This document shows, in pieces, positions 49,851-61,789 of a DNA stretch of 64,000 nucleotides. The notes below the pieces were generated by a model, which did not search any database, was not told where the DNA came from, and saw only the letters and a program-made list of their open reading frames with translations. Source of the stretch: Microthyrium microscopicum (taxonomy: Eukaryota; Ascomycota; Dothideomycetes; Microthyriales; Microthyriaceae); contig MU004231.1 in assembly GCA_010405405.1 (NCBI GenBank), forward strand, positions 4,400,689 to 4,464,688, written 5' to 3'. Positions within the stretch are counted from its first letter, which is position 1. Every line of letters begins with the position of its first letter. The translations under genes were made by a program, and so were the position numbers.

Positions 49851-51957
49851 TGTGAGATGAGAACTAAATCAATCAGATGGTAGTCTTATATATCAGAATA
49901 TCGCAGGTTGTGGGAGAGCAGGCTGCTGTGTAGGCAACAGCACATCAGGAGGTTGCGAGGTTAAGTTGGTGACTTCATTCGCCAGCCAAATCCTTCGAGT
50001 GCAGGGTGGTCGTACATTATCATCCTTCGCCACTTCTTCATCAGTAAGTAATGTAGCACAACAATTCTTTGGTGAAACTTTGCTTTTCAGTTCAAATCGC
50101 ACGGAATGGAAAATATTGAAAGTCATATTATTTACTTAGTGAATAATGAAGGTCGAACCAATTCAAATGCCTGTAAAAGGTACATGAACTTTAGGTGTTG
50201 ATCACCTTGAAGCCCTGCTGGAGCCTTTGATTGAGAAGTGGAAGACGCCTAATACGCACCTTTCGTATCTATTTTGATAAAAGGTTCTGAAACGATACAG
50301 GAGCCAAATTCGACGAATTGTCATCACAGATTGTGTCAAGAAAATCAATGAAAGGGACATTTTAAGCAGCATTTTGTGACATTATTTTTTGTCATTGAAT
50401 ATCCGTGGGCACGACCTAATATAACTTATCCCAAGTATTATGCAATATGAGCAGCATGTTCTTCTGGATTCCTTTTCTCGCGCTTTGACAGCTGTTGTTG
50501 TAAGCGATTTATACTCTATCCCTTGGCTGATATTTAAACAGGTTGAGATGGATAAAACCACAAAGCTGCTTGAAGAATATAGCTACTAGTATTTATTTCA
50601 CTATTTCCCAATAACTTACTCAACGGAAATTCAGTTTTGTGAGCTAATACAATGCTCGAAGCAAAAAGAAAGGTTCAGTGATGCATTAAGGTGTCAATTC
50701 ACAAGCAAGCCCTACAGGTTTTTGTTGGTTGATTCATCACGTTTATGGTAACAGGTCGTCTGATGTAACTCATTGCTTTGCTAGATGATCTAGATCGCAG
50801 CCGAGATCCTCTACCGGGAATACTTCCTTTGGCAGGTGGTTATCCAAGTTCACTGACAGCAAGACCTGGCTCAACTTTCGCCAATCAAAATGTCTAATAC
50901 TCTGTACAGGCAAGGAAAAGAATCCAACTCAGTAGCCAGGAGTCGTGTCATTGGCTCTTTATCTTGCTTGTTTGCAGATTACTCCTCATGTACAATGTTC
51001 GCGTAGAGCAGACTCCTATATGCAATTCGCAACTGCACCTCCTTTTCGAGCCAGAAAGCATCTTTGTGTTTGGATCATGTGGACAGTTCCAGCTTTCAGG
51101 ATATGCCATAAAAGATTAACGCCAATCCTGAGGCATATTCTGTTCATCCACGGCCCGTGGCGAAGCCTATTTCACATCATGAGGATTTACTGCGTGCCCA
51201 GATCGCCATGATCCTAACGTCGATCTGGCCCTTGTTCAACAGATTTCACAAGGAACTTCTTTGGTTAGCAAGCTACATAAGTCATGAAGATCAGAGACAT
51301 TAAGGTTACCCAATGATAAGAACTTTTCTAACCGATTCGAAACGCTAAACGACCATTAATTGGACAACACAAATCCTTATCGATCTACGAATCGTAGAAT
51401 CTACGCGACTGCCAAGTGTAACTTTTGTCACCTTCCAGGAGCTTGATGTTTTCCGGGAGGTCGGTTAAATTGATCTAGGAACCTATCTGCATCGCCTTGG
51501 TTCACAGCCACATTTGCGGCCGATAAGATGAATCGCGGACGTCAACTCAAGGTCTTGTAGCGGAGGATGTCGTGGGGCATTCTTATGTGACTTCTAACTA
51601 CAAGACACTGTCAAGGGCGAGGTATAGACAATATTTGTACTGTGGGATTGAAGGAGCACCTATGTGCAATAGTAAAATATGTCACTGAAGCTCAAGAGGT
51701 TGCACGAGTCGGTGACTCGACCCCAACGGCCATGATATCGCAAAACGCTGGACGCCTTCTCGACTTGTGCTAGTCGAAGAATTGTGAATACTACTCACCT
51801 CTTTCCGATCACTTGAAGCACCAGAAGCTACTGCAACATGATGGTCCATCCAAGTGATCGTGAAAAGTCTATATAATCGAGGTTATACCAAGATCAAGTC
51901 TAGGACATCCAAGTCAAAGTTCAATCATTCCACCTTTCAGACCAATCCGTTTTCGAG
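49851..51957. other. Long intergenic region, 2.1 kb
   Basis: No gene, RNA or repeat was recognised by eye. The last ~100 bp are the probable promoter and leader of the GH114 gene, with a TATATAA at about 51870. Confidence 0.45.
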
Positions 51958-52938
51958 ATGTTTACCAAATTTGCACTTACAGGTCTTTTGGCTTCTGGTG
52001 TTGCAACCGCTGCCACACTACCCAAAGCAGATGTCTGGCAACCAGAGCTCACTCCTAAATGGCAAATTATTCTGTCCAGTACTTTGAACAGCGCCTCTCG
52101 AATTGTCCCTTCCGATGCAAAGGTCTGGGATTTGGATGTGTTCGAAACGAGTGCTAGTACCATTAGCAAGCTTCAAGACGCTGGCTCCAAAGTCATTTGC
52201 TACTACAGCGCAGGAACTTCTGAAGAAGGTCGCAATGACTTGGGTGGTCTAACTAGCAGTGACTACGGAAAAGGTCTACCTGACTGGCCAGGAGAGAAGT
52301 ACATCAACATCAAGAGTGATCGAGTTTGGAGTGTCATGAAAGGCCGCATCGATATGGCCAAGGAGAAGGGCTGTGATGCTGTGGACCCCGACAACATGGG
52401 TAAGTTGCATTCAGTAGCTATAAGTGTCGTCAATATCTAACTTACAGCAGATGGCTACTCCAACGACAATGGCCTAGGTCTTACGCAAGCCGATGCTATT
52501 GCTTTCGTCAAGAAGCAATCGTCTTATGCCCACTCTCTAGGCATGTCAATTGGATTGAAGAACGCTGAGGAGATTCTTGATCAGGTTCAGGACTCCATCG
52601 AGTTCGCTGTGAACGAAGAATGCACCAAGACTGGACGATGTGCCTGGTACAATAACCTTCTCGCTGCTCAAAAGCCAGTCTTCCATATCGAGTATGGCTC
52701 CAAGAGCGACTCCAACACATATTGCCTCAAGTCAATGAGCAATGGTAACCAGTTTGCGACTGTTATCAAGCACCTGTCTCTTGACGGCTGGGTGGTAAGC
52801 ACTATGAATCGTAATCATGAGTTTGATACTGACAGCTCGTTTTAGGTATATTGTGATGGTAGTGAATACACCTCTAGTGTGGCGGACAAGAGTGTTGATA
52901 ATGGAAATGAGATTGACAGCGGGAACGAAGACGCTTAG
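51958..52938 (+). CDS. Secreted glycoside hydrolase family 114 (endo-alpha-1,4-polygalactosaminidase-like)
   Basis: Three exons (51958-52399, 52451-52794, 52846-52938) give 292 residues. An N-terminal signal peptide is clear (MFTKFALTGLLASGVATA). The GH114 fold follows: VWDLDVFETSASTISKLQ, VICYYSAGTSEEGRND, the KGCDAVDPDNM/DGYSND motif (cut by intron 1; the DPDN...DGY signature carries the proposed acidic catalytic residues), SIGLKNAEEI and FHIEYG. Family members cleave galactosamine-containing polymers such as galactosaminogalactan of fungal walls and biofilms. Length and motifs look complete. The C-terminus is acidic and short (ends NEIDSGNEDA). Confidence 0.92.
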
Positions 52939-53230
52939 ATGGGATGCATTCTCTTCGTGTACATATCTCAGCATAACATTGGAGCGCTATTCAACTAATG
53001 GTAAATGATTTTTTTTCAAACTTTGTTCCAAGTTTTTCATGCAATGCGGTATTTCGGATTAAGCATGAATTCACGTTGGGGATAGGTTGGAATGATAGGA
53101 CGGTGGGGAATTGATGACAAACTATGACAGCCGCAAGCTTCAGCAGAGATTGGCACGTGTGGGTAAAATACCGACTGATTTGATAGACATAATCTCGTTA
53201 CTTGAATGCAATAATGGGCAAGAGGCTAGA
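52939..53230. other. Short convergent intergenic region
   Basis: It lies between the 3' ends of the GH114 and EF-hand genes. Nothing else is visible. Confidence 0.5.
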
Positions 53231-54182
53231 CTAACTAGACACATTTTGTTGTGCCCCATTACCGTTGCCCCAGATGCTCGCAGAGAAATCTCCATACCGA
53301 AATACTTCTTTCTTTCCACCTAGTCCTGAACTGCCTTGACCTTTCTTGAGCACACGCCGTCCAACGAACTCACGTAATACCTCATCAACCTCTTCCTCGG
53401 TCATTGGCGAGCCAGACTCCGGAAGAGTGGTCAAGAGCGCATCTCGTAGCTCATTCACGTCGATTTGACCGGAGTCGTCATCGTCGAAAGCTCCAAATGC
53501 ACCCATCAGCTCATCTTGTCGGCTTAAATGAGCGAGATCACTAGTGAGAAGTCCAAGGTATGCGCCAAGATTGAGAGCAGGAACGCCGGGTGGGAAGTAG
53601 GTTGAAAGAGTGGAGGATGAGTTGTCAAGGCCAAGTTCAGCGAGGGCTACTGCTACGTCTCCCGGAGCAATTTGTCCACTATTTGAGCGATCCAGTACAG
53701 AGAACGATTCTCTCATGGTATGCAGATGTTGTGGAGGGATAGACGATAATGGATCGGAGTTGTTGCCTTTCAGCGATGTTGATGTGGTACTCCGTACTGG
53801 TGCAGATGGTCGCGTAGTTGCTGCTGGTGGCTGTGGAAGACCTCTAGGCTTCACATCTTCACTTGACGGGAGTCGGAACGGTATCGGGGACTTTGAAGGT
53901 GATGGCGCTGGACTCCCTTGCTTAATCCAGGATCGGTCTGTTGTTGGTGTAGATCGCGTATCGGCAGGCGGAGGATGAGATGGCGTGGCTTGCTTCAGCG
54001 GCGAGCCTTGAGGTGTAGGTGCGCGTACTGTAGAGGGAGATCGTCCCAATGGGGAATCAGGACGTCGGAAAGGCGAGGCGCGTTGTGAGGTAAAGGATAG
54101 CGAATGTTTGGAGGGTGATGATGGATTAGACTAATAATTCTTAGCAGAGTACAAATTGCCTAAGTGGATGTAAACATACCAT
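53231..54182 (-). CDS. EF-hand protein with long proline/serine-rich N-terminus
   Basis: Two exons: ATG alone (54182-54180), then 54130-53231 after a 49-bp intron (54179-54131, donor GTATGT, acceptor TTAG); 300 residues. The start exon is only the initiator codon, and the join gives M-SNPSSPSKHSLSF. Residues ~1-140 are Pro/Ser/Thr-rich and likely disordered, with several SP/TP sites. The C-terminal half is calmodulin/myosin-light-chain-like: one degenerate loop (DRSNSGQIAPGD), one canonical loop (DDDDSGQIDVNE) and a terminal region ending in YGDFSASIWG. It probably acts as a calcium-sensing or regulatory light-chain-like protein; the partner is unknown. It is divergent from the Afi1 gene. Confidence 0.85.
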
Positions 54183-54593
54183 GTCTTCCGAGTTATTCTT
54201 GTCAGGTTAATCGTATCTGGGGTTTTGGGAGAATATGCTGCTAAGAACTTGAGATAGCTGGTTTCGTAGAAGTTTTGGTGTTGTATGGTAAACAATCAAG
54301 ATGAAAGCTCCAAAACACCATGCCTTTCTGGGCTAGCTCGGGTTGATGGGCTGACGCGCGGCTAATCCTTGCGCCCTGACCCCGTAAGTAAGCGCCATCC
54401 ACAAGGCCGAGTTTACATCTTGTTCCAGTAGAAGGAATAAGGGGGATTTGATTCACACCAACCTCCGCCTCTTACATCTTCGCTGTTGAACGGTATACTG
54501 TCGCTGCATAAATACAACCCTCTTCCTTATCCAGAATAAAGAGAGCCTGATCTCGATGTCGTATTGCAAGCGAACGTCGTAACCTCTGCCGCA
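54183..54593. promoter_or_regulatory. Divergent promoter region of the EF-hand and Afi1 genes
   Basis: 411 bp lie between two start codons pointing away from each other. No TATA box or known site was picked out by eye. Confidence 0.45.
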
Positions 54594-57107
54594 ATGGCTG
54601 CCCCCGTGGCCCCGCAATTATATCGCCAGGCATCTTCAGCCTCCAATGGATCTGGCCTGCGAACGAATGGACAGAGAAACTTTGGAGATCAGGATGGCTC
54701 GCCCCAAGCTCTATCACAAAGAGGTTCCGCCCGGTCATCAATCGTGACTCCCGCGCCCTACGATGGCCCGCACCTTCGATCGCAATACCCTGCCAACTCG
54801 ACAGAGAATCATGTCGAGTATATCCTAGTGGCATCTTTCGATATCGACCGTGGTTCGATCATGGAGCATCAATACCCTGGGCCCATTTCTGGAGATGAGA
54901 ATATGCTAGCAGAGCTCATGTTGCCAGATCAGGCACATGTAAGAAGTATGGACTGGACTATCTTCTTCCTTCACAAGGATACGACCGCTGAGGAGGAAGC
55001 AAGAGAGGAAAGAAAACGCGTTAGAAAGATTAAGAAACGGCGGCGTGAGTTGGAAAAGGCTGGCGAGCCAATACCCGACGACGAAGATCTTGACCTCGAA
55101 GGTCTGGATCTTGGAGACGATGATGATGAAGATATGTACTCGGAGTCTACTGCAGATGATTCCGAAGGGCCTCCATTGATATATGTTCTCAACCTTGTGA
55201 ATACAAAGCAAGATCAAACGGTGAAGAGGCGAGTTCTCATCATCATATCACAATCTTCGCTAACGAGAACAGAGGTGCTATTGTCAAAGCGATGGCAATA
55301 TGTACGAGGCATTCATTCCTCCACATATACAAAGTAAGAATGACTATCAAAATGTGTTTTCTCTCACTAATCAGATCAGCCGTTATTACTTCTTGCGCTT
55401 GAAGAATATTTCAGAGCGCCGGTGGTAGAAACATTAGCATCTCTATACAACGCCGTCAACTCCATGGACTTGTCGCTAATGCCTCGACTTTCAAGCCTTG
55501 AAAGAAACATATTACAGACGAGCGATGTCAAAGACATGTTTGTAGAGAAATTCTCTGTTATGATTCAGCAAAAGATGGCAGATGATGAGCATCGACTCTC
55601 GCAGAACTCTGTGCCCTCGTCCACGGATTCACCAACTCCTAAAGGCAAATATCAACCACCAAGAGATACACACGAATTTGAGTCTCGTGTGCAGTATAAT
55701 GGGGTGCCGGTACCTATCAAAGTGCCAGTCGCTATTACCCCTGAAACTGTTGGCGACTTTTCTCTAGTAAAGCTTATATCGACATTTGCAACACCACACG
55801 CTTCTTCTCCACAACCATTTACTATTCATCCTCACTTGACCACATCAGGGCCATATACTCATCCAATAATTGTTTTGATCAATGCCCTTCTCACCCAGAA
55901 GCGTATCATATTTCTTGGTCACAATCAGCCCTCCGGAAGCGTTGCTGAAGCGGTACTAGCAGCTTGTGCTCTAGCGTCGGGTGGTATATTAAAGGGGTTT
56001 ACACGACATGCGTTCCCTTACACAGATCTCACTAAAATCGATGATCTTCTCAAAGTTCCAGGCTTTATTGCTGGTGTCACAAATCCAGCATTTGCCCACA
56101 AACCCGAATGGTGGGATGTGCTCTGCGATTTGCCGACTGGCCGGATGAAAATCAGTCCCAAAATTGAAGGCGCACCTGTCACAGAAGGATTACTGTTCTT
56201 CCAACAAAATGGACACGGAGCACATATTGCAAAAGAACATTCGGTACTGAACGGAGATAGCAAAAGCCATCCATCGAATGATCCTACTGGTGACACTGTT
56301 TTCATGGATTCAGTAATGAACTCCATTTCAAATCGTCATGGAGAACCGGCTGTGCGAAACAAGTTTAGAGCTTGGGTCCATCGTTTTACACTAATCGCGG
56401 CCGCTTTTGAGGAAGTCGTTTATGGTGCCTCTGCTCTCAATATCGGTGCTGCGGAAACAGATGAAGACATGTACAACTACGGGGTTGGTGGTCACGGCCT
56501 GGTCTGGGCAGACGAACCCACACGGATGCGAGAGATACAGGCGAATGTCGGAAGAGTTGAAGGTTGGCGCCAAACTCGCTCATATTACTCTCTCATTCGC
56601 GATCTGGCTAGAACGTGGGAAAAAGGAGAATGTGTTAGGGGAATCGACGTGGGCTATCAGGTCGACCGCCTCAGAACATTGCGCGTTGGTGATGCCGGCG
56701 CTGCGGATATCTACATGGCTTTAGCCAGAGCCGTGGAACGTGCAGGCGTTGATTTTGACGACCCAGATTATGAAAACCCCCTGGACCCTGACGACCCGGA
56801 TAGTGAAGATTGGCAACTAGACCCGGAAACAGAGGTGAGGCTACTCAAACGGGAGAAGGCTCGTCATGAAGTCATCAATCAATTGCTCTGTGTCATGCCT
56901 GAGAATAACGGTGGCTTGTTCTATATAGGGCTGGGCCTGTTCCACAAAGACGTGGCAGTCAGACAGGCAATTGTTGGCCTCCTTGAGCGGATCAATGCCC
57001 ATGAAGCCGGTAGGCATTTCTGGGCCCAACTTGGAAGATTTGCGAAATTGGCTTTCTTTCGAGTTAAACGCGACGGCGAAAATCCTCAGAATAGAGCATC
57101 TGGTTGA
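54594..57107 (+). CDS. AFI1: Afi1-type Arf3-interacting polarity protein (DENN-like)
   Basis: Three exons (54594-55228, 55273-55333, 55380-57107) give 807 residues. The Afi1 docking region begins near residue 75 ([36 protein letters not shown]) and is interrupted by a charged, acidic insert (~130-200). The SPA/DENN-like part follows ([64 protein letters not shown]). Afi1 binds Arf3/Arf6 and keeps the polarity axis of growing cells. Intron 1 (44 bp) uses a GC donor (GCGAGT) with branch CTAAC and acceptor ACAG; no GT donor keeps the frame. The ATG at 54594 is in good context (GCCGCAATGG). Confidence 0.9.
55229..55272 (+). other. GC-AG intron of the Afi1 gene
   Basis: The 44-bp intron has donor GCGAGT, branch GCTAACG and acceptor ACAG. 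The phase-2 join gives ...[12 protein letters not shown]. Every GT donor nearby breaks the downstream frame. Confidence 0.8.
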
Positions 57108-57674
57108 AACAAATGGAGCGGCAATTCTATGCAATTATCCGGACACACAATAGCGGCAATCCGTGCTTTGACGGATTTGTCCATAATCTGGCCCTGTAGA
57201 TGAGCCTCAATCTATTCTAGCGTGAGAACAATGCGTAGATCATCTCATTGCAAAGGAGTTTCTCTTCTCTCGGCCTACTACTCTGCAAAATCAGACTTGG
57301 CCAGAAGCAGCTGTCTGGAACAACACCCGAGACGAAATATAGGTTGGCTCAACCAATGTAAGATTACAGTATTACCATACTCTATTTTGTTGCGATGCTA
57401 ATATTTGATTAACTCTGCAGATCACCTATAATACATACTATTCGAAATCAAGTCTCCCAGAATACCTTGATTTGCATAGAACTATCTAAACAACGACTGG
57501 CATGCAATGGCCAAGTCGTCAAATGAATCCAAATTTTGTACAGTTCGCTAAACACTTCCGGTACTTTCTTGCTCATCTTTCAGATGAATGGCAGATGTAC
57601 ACGGTTAATGTAATGCTCTCCTTCAACTCTTGAGCACATCATCTTCTCCCATCGCTTGCCAATGCATTCGTCGT
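57108..57674. other. Convergent intergenic region
   Basis: 3' regions of Afi1 and of the repeat-peptide precursor. Nothing else was recognised. Confidence 0.5.
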
Positions 57675-59005
57675 TTACTTTGGGCAAGGTCCGTTACCAT
57701 CGTGGTTCACGTTTGTGGGGCAAGCATCTGGGCACGTTAGAATTGGCGCCAGCTTCATCGCTTGAGCAGCGGCTGATGGTCCGCTGATATGCTATTTGAT
57801 AATGCTTCATCACAATAACAATTCAGAAGATAGCAGGCTATGCCAGCGCTGATGACAATCGTGTATAAGATGTCTTACCATGACGTTTTTGGACCATTGC
57901 CTTTGGTGGGGGATGGTCATCGCCATCTGGGCCATGAGCAGCTCTTTTCGCAATCATGACGCAAGGACCATTACCATCGCTGCAGGAGGATTAGTTAGAG
58001 TATGTCCCAACACTGATCGCAATGGAAGTTGTCAAGCTGCCATGCTGCCAAGCTATTCTGTCTCTTTTGCAGAACAACAATGTAGCATGTCGCAAAAACC
58101 AGCGGGATGAGAACTTACTGTCTCTTCATGTTCGTGGGGCAAGCATCATGTCTCTTCATAATCTGGACGCAAGGCCTAGCACGTTGTCAGAATAAGATCA
58201 TGAGAAGGAATGACACAAGTTGACAAGCTTTGGGGAAACAAGGCAAATGTTACCAAATTGACACGCGCTGGGAAGACCAGGCGGCCAACTCGATACCATA
58301 ACTTGCTGAAAAATCATCCCAAAGTGTTTTGGTATGAGGAGACTTACCCATTACCGTCGTGACGCTTCATGTTTGTGGGGCATGCGTCGTGGCGCTTCAT
58401 GACCTGGACGCAAGGCCTAGCACATCGATTAGCAAAGATTCGCCAATGTTCACTGATAAAGTATTGTTGGAAACCAACACGCAAGAAAATGATGTTTTTT
58501 TCCTCCCGGTACGAGATCTCTCACATGTTGCAGTAGCCATAGAAGTTTCATGGGAGCCGCAACATGCTACAACATATATCAAAAGAAGATAAACTTACCC
58601 ATTACCGTCGTGACGCTTCATGTTTGTCGGGCATGCATCGTGACGCCTTGTTAGGGGCACGATATGGGGGCAAGGCCTGGCGGATCCGTTAGCAAAGGTT
58701 TACCAATGTTTACGCAAAGTTCTTCGTTGACAAATGTTCACCGACAAGTGTTGTGTTGCTGCAAGTCAGAATGCAAAGAGAAGACTATTTCTTCCTCTCA
58801 GCAAGACTGTTGCGCTCATAGCGATCACAAAGTGTTGTGAAAGCCGCAAGATGCCATGGTATCGGGACAAGAAGTTCTTGTACGGGGAGACTCACCCATT
58901 GCCATCGTGACGCTTCATGTTTGTTGGGCATGCATCATGAGGAGCGGGAGCGGCGAAGCTGCCAGCAGCGAGAACGAAGAGGACGACTTTTTGGAAGGTG
59001 TACAT
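57675..59005 (-). CDS. Secreted multi-peptide precursor with Kex2-type sites (repeat protein)
   Basis: Six exons (59005-58896, 58676-58599, 58416-58348, 58175-58119, 57979-57879, 57727-57675) give 155 residues. Each of the five introns (139-219 bp) has a GTRAG donor, CTAAC/CTAAT/CTGAC branch and YAG acceptor, and all phases agree. Residues 1-19 are a signal peptide (MYTFQKVVLFVLAAGSFAA). Five units follow, each HDACPTNM-KR-HDGNGPC plus a variable end, separated by dibasic sites at 31, 47, 57, 70, 80, 93, 103, 116 and 136. Ten cysteines, two per unit, are the only ones. Cleavage by Kex2 and removal of KR would release HDACPTNM four times, HDGNGPCVQVM, HDGNGPCVQIM, HDGNGPCVMIA, a longer first variant, an acidic spacer (118-135) and a C-terminal fused unit. 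This is the layout of fungal Kex2-processed repeat proteins (pheromones, RiPP precursors, repellents). The peptides match none I know. Confidence 0.88.
58348..58895 (-). repeat. Tandem exon-intron repeat units inside the precursor gene
   Basis: The exon 2 and exon 3 regions repeat with a period of about 260 bp (exon 3 to 4 about 240 bp). Besides the exons, intron ends are alike: TTAGCAAAGRTTYRCCAATG follows both exon 2 and exon 3 on the plus strand, and AGCCGCAA..ATGC precedes the exon 1 and exon 2 donors. Whole exon-plus-intron blocks were therefore duplicated. Confidence 0.75.
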
Positions 59006-59135
59006 TTTGGCTGATGTTTGTTGAATAGTTGTATGTTTGGTGAGAGAATGAACGTATGAGTAGGTCTACTAATGAATGAAAACCTTGATTCTTGGTGACT
59101 TGAGCATCGACCATTAGAAGGCGAGGTATGTGGTC

Positions 59136-59143
59136 TTATAAGT
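59136..59143 (-). promoter_or_regulatory. TATA-like box of the precursor gene
   Basis: CTTATAAG lies about 130 bp upstream of the start at 59005 on the coding strand. The call rests on position and sequence only. Confidence 0.3.
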
Positions 59144-61789
59144 TAGCTCTTCGCGCCTTGGACTTTCCGTCTCGCGCTTTCGATTAATCTACGGACGTAC
59201 CCCGACTATGACACTAGCATGGTTTGATTTCATCGATTTGCCTTAATTCGTTAACATATAACTGGAGATGACGGCACCAAGAATTTAGGATTGATTAAAG
59301 CTTGGAGAAGAGTACGTCGTGGCGTGAGCTTGTTAAGGTATGCGATGGCCATAACGGTCTATGTGACAGGGTTCTTTCTAGGATATCCTAAGAAAAACTT
59401 TCATTTATACGCTCGCTTTGACGACGGGACCGGCTGTCACTGCGCTCGAAAGCTGAACTAGGTATGATAACAGAATCAACCTATGGTATGATTTGCCCCA
59501 ATATGTATCCTGCATAGTGAAAATTGCTCAAAAGCATACGCGTAAGGGAAAAACCTATTTCATCTTTCCACTGGATCTAATCCAAAGTTTATCCTTCATC
59601 TTGCAATACTTAGTAACTGTTTGTTGAAAAGGCTCAACTGATGAAGGGTGAGAGAAGAGTTTTCTCAGTGACTGCTGAATCAATAATATTTCCGTGTAGT
59701 TGATTGGGCTTGAAACATCTTGAAACATTCCAGAGCATACAGCTCGACGCGAAAGCAATATTAGAACCTGGGGTTCATACGCAGTACCCACAAAACCCAA
59801 ACTGGTTGTAGATAACAGGGTTAGCGTTTTAATCAACTTCAATCTTTCGTCTAAGCGTGAAGTTAATATACGATCTTCAAATAATGCTTTGACAATAACT
59901 CAGCAGTTAAGATACAGGGTTTGATTCTCTGACGGCAGTTTGAAAGGCATCAATAACAACCTCCTGGACACCGTACCTGGTTACTATAGCTTTGGTCAGG
60001 TACACGCAACAGGGACCAGAAACCTTTTATTTTGAGGTATTTGTACTTGAGACGGTTTACCTAGAATTAAATGCAGCTCTTCAATGATATTGATCAAGGA
60101 TCGAGTAATTAAGATATTCGTGCCTAAACCTATTCATCAAAACGTATGTTGGAAATACCTGCTTGTTTACGGCCTCAACTCTTGTCGTAAACCCACAGAG
60201 CTAGGTACATTATAGATGTTTATGGGTAGCCACTATGATCTAAAAGGAAATGATAGAAAACCAATGGTCTCTTGCGTCTTTCTGCACCCACAAAACTGCA
60301 GTGTGTCCTTGTGGCAAAGCCGCAATAACGCACGAAGTGGGCATAAATTATTTTGAGATCGCCACTTGAACGGGACACATGTAGATGCAGACTATGTCGC
60401 CAGCAATCCCTTGGAAGGGGGCGAAGTTGTATTCAAATAGCCTGAATAGACATCGTGGCGACAAACGTGGGAGATCTACGTTGCTAGCGAGCAGTCCCAA
60501 AACTCGGAAGACATGTGATATCTATTAAGGACTTGCCATGACCGAGATTCTTTAGATTTATCATTAGGCGCTAGTGTATGGCGCAAAGACCTCGCCACGC
60601 GTAAATGAAAATCTGGGGAACAATATAGGCCGCTTCGCCCTTCAAACTAGCCGAAACCACTGCTTGCAAAAATCTAGGAACCTCATCGTACGTGATGATT
60701 CACTTGGTCCAATAGACGTCAATGCTAGCTATAGCCCCACAATCTAGTCCGTATTGGCCTTGAGACTGGCGATTCCATGGCTTTGGAAACACCAAGTTCA
60801 CAACGTACGAATGATATCCCAGATATTCGGGCTCAAGTTTCCAGCCACGTGCTTATGGCTATCGTATTCGTGACAGATGAACAAAGTATGCGTGCGTATT
60901 ATTCACGCTCGATGAAATCAACAAGATCACGTAGCTGCTGCCTCTTGCATTGTCCTGGCCCCTCGAAGGGCAATATGGGCAAAAGCTTATACTCGACTAG
61001 AACTCAGGGCACGATGTCTAGTGCCACCAGTCAATGAGCATAATTGAACTGTATACTGCATTTGATAAGCGCATATCATGCACAAAGATCTAAACTTAGT
61101 CACGGGCACGAGATTCCAGACCGCCATAACAGGGGTTCATTATGGCCACACAAGGGGTAATTTGACAGCTATATTATGGTCTGTCCTGCCTTCGAATCCC
61201 CGGTATTATTCTTTCGTATCTATCGAAGATGGTGTTGTCAAAATATTCATGATCCTATCAGATCAAAGGGTCGTAAATATGCATTAGTGAATAGGCCATG
61301 GACTTTACCAACCTTGCAATGCGCTGAGTTACAATATAAAGTCCAGACTTTATGCTCATACTTATATGCCTTACAGTCACTGAAGAGTCAGGCGGCTGTG
61401 TTAGTAGGGAAATATACAGCTATCATATAACCAATCAGACTCGGTTGCGTAGGCTCCAATCTATCGCATTTCTCCTGGCATTTCTGGAGCGCAGGAGTAT
61501 GTATTGGTGATGGGTTGGATCATGAAACCACCTCCAAATCTCAAGTTCAGCCTGTCCTGATGGCAAACCTGAATCATTTTCGCTGCTTTGCAAATGAAAT
61601 AATTATAAACTTTCCTGGTTCGCAATAGAAGCAAAAGATCTTGCTTATCTATTCACAGTTTTCGAATGTTCTCTTCAGGTCGTGATTAGTGGCTATCAAT
61701 CAGTGAGCTCGCATTTATTGTTTACGACTCTCCACTTAAGAGATCTAGGTCACGAAAAGAAAGGGTTATGATAGGATAGAGTGTAATAT

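Noticed and set aside
57675-59005. Alpha-pheromone precursor or ustiloxin-type RiPP
   Set aside because: The repeats do not resemble ascomycete alpha-factor (no WC..GQPC), and the cores have no aromatic residue for UstY-type crosslinks; no UstY-like gene is in the window.
57675-59005. CRISPR-like array
   Set aside because: The regular repeats are translated exons separated by proper introns in a eukaryotic context.
59555-59842. Small secreted protein gene on the minus strand
   Set aside because: The signal-peptide-like start is a TTG codon, not ATG, and no supporting exon or family is visible.
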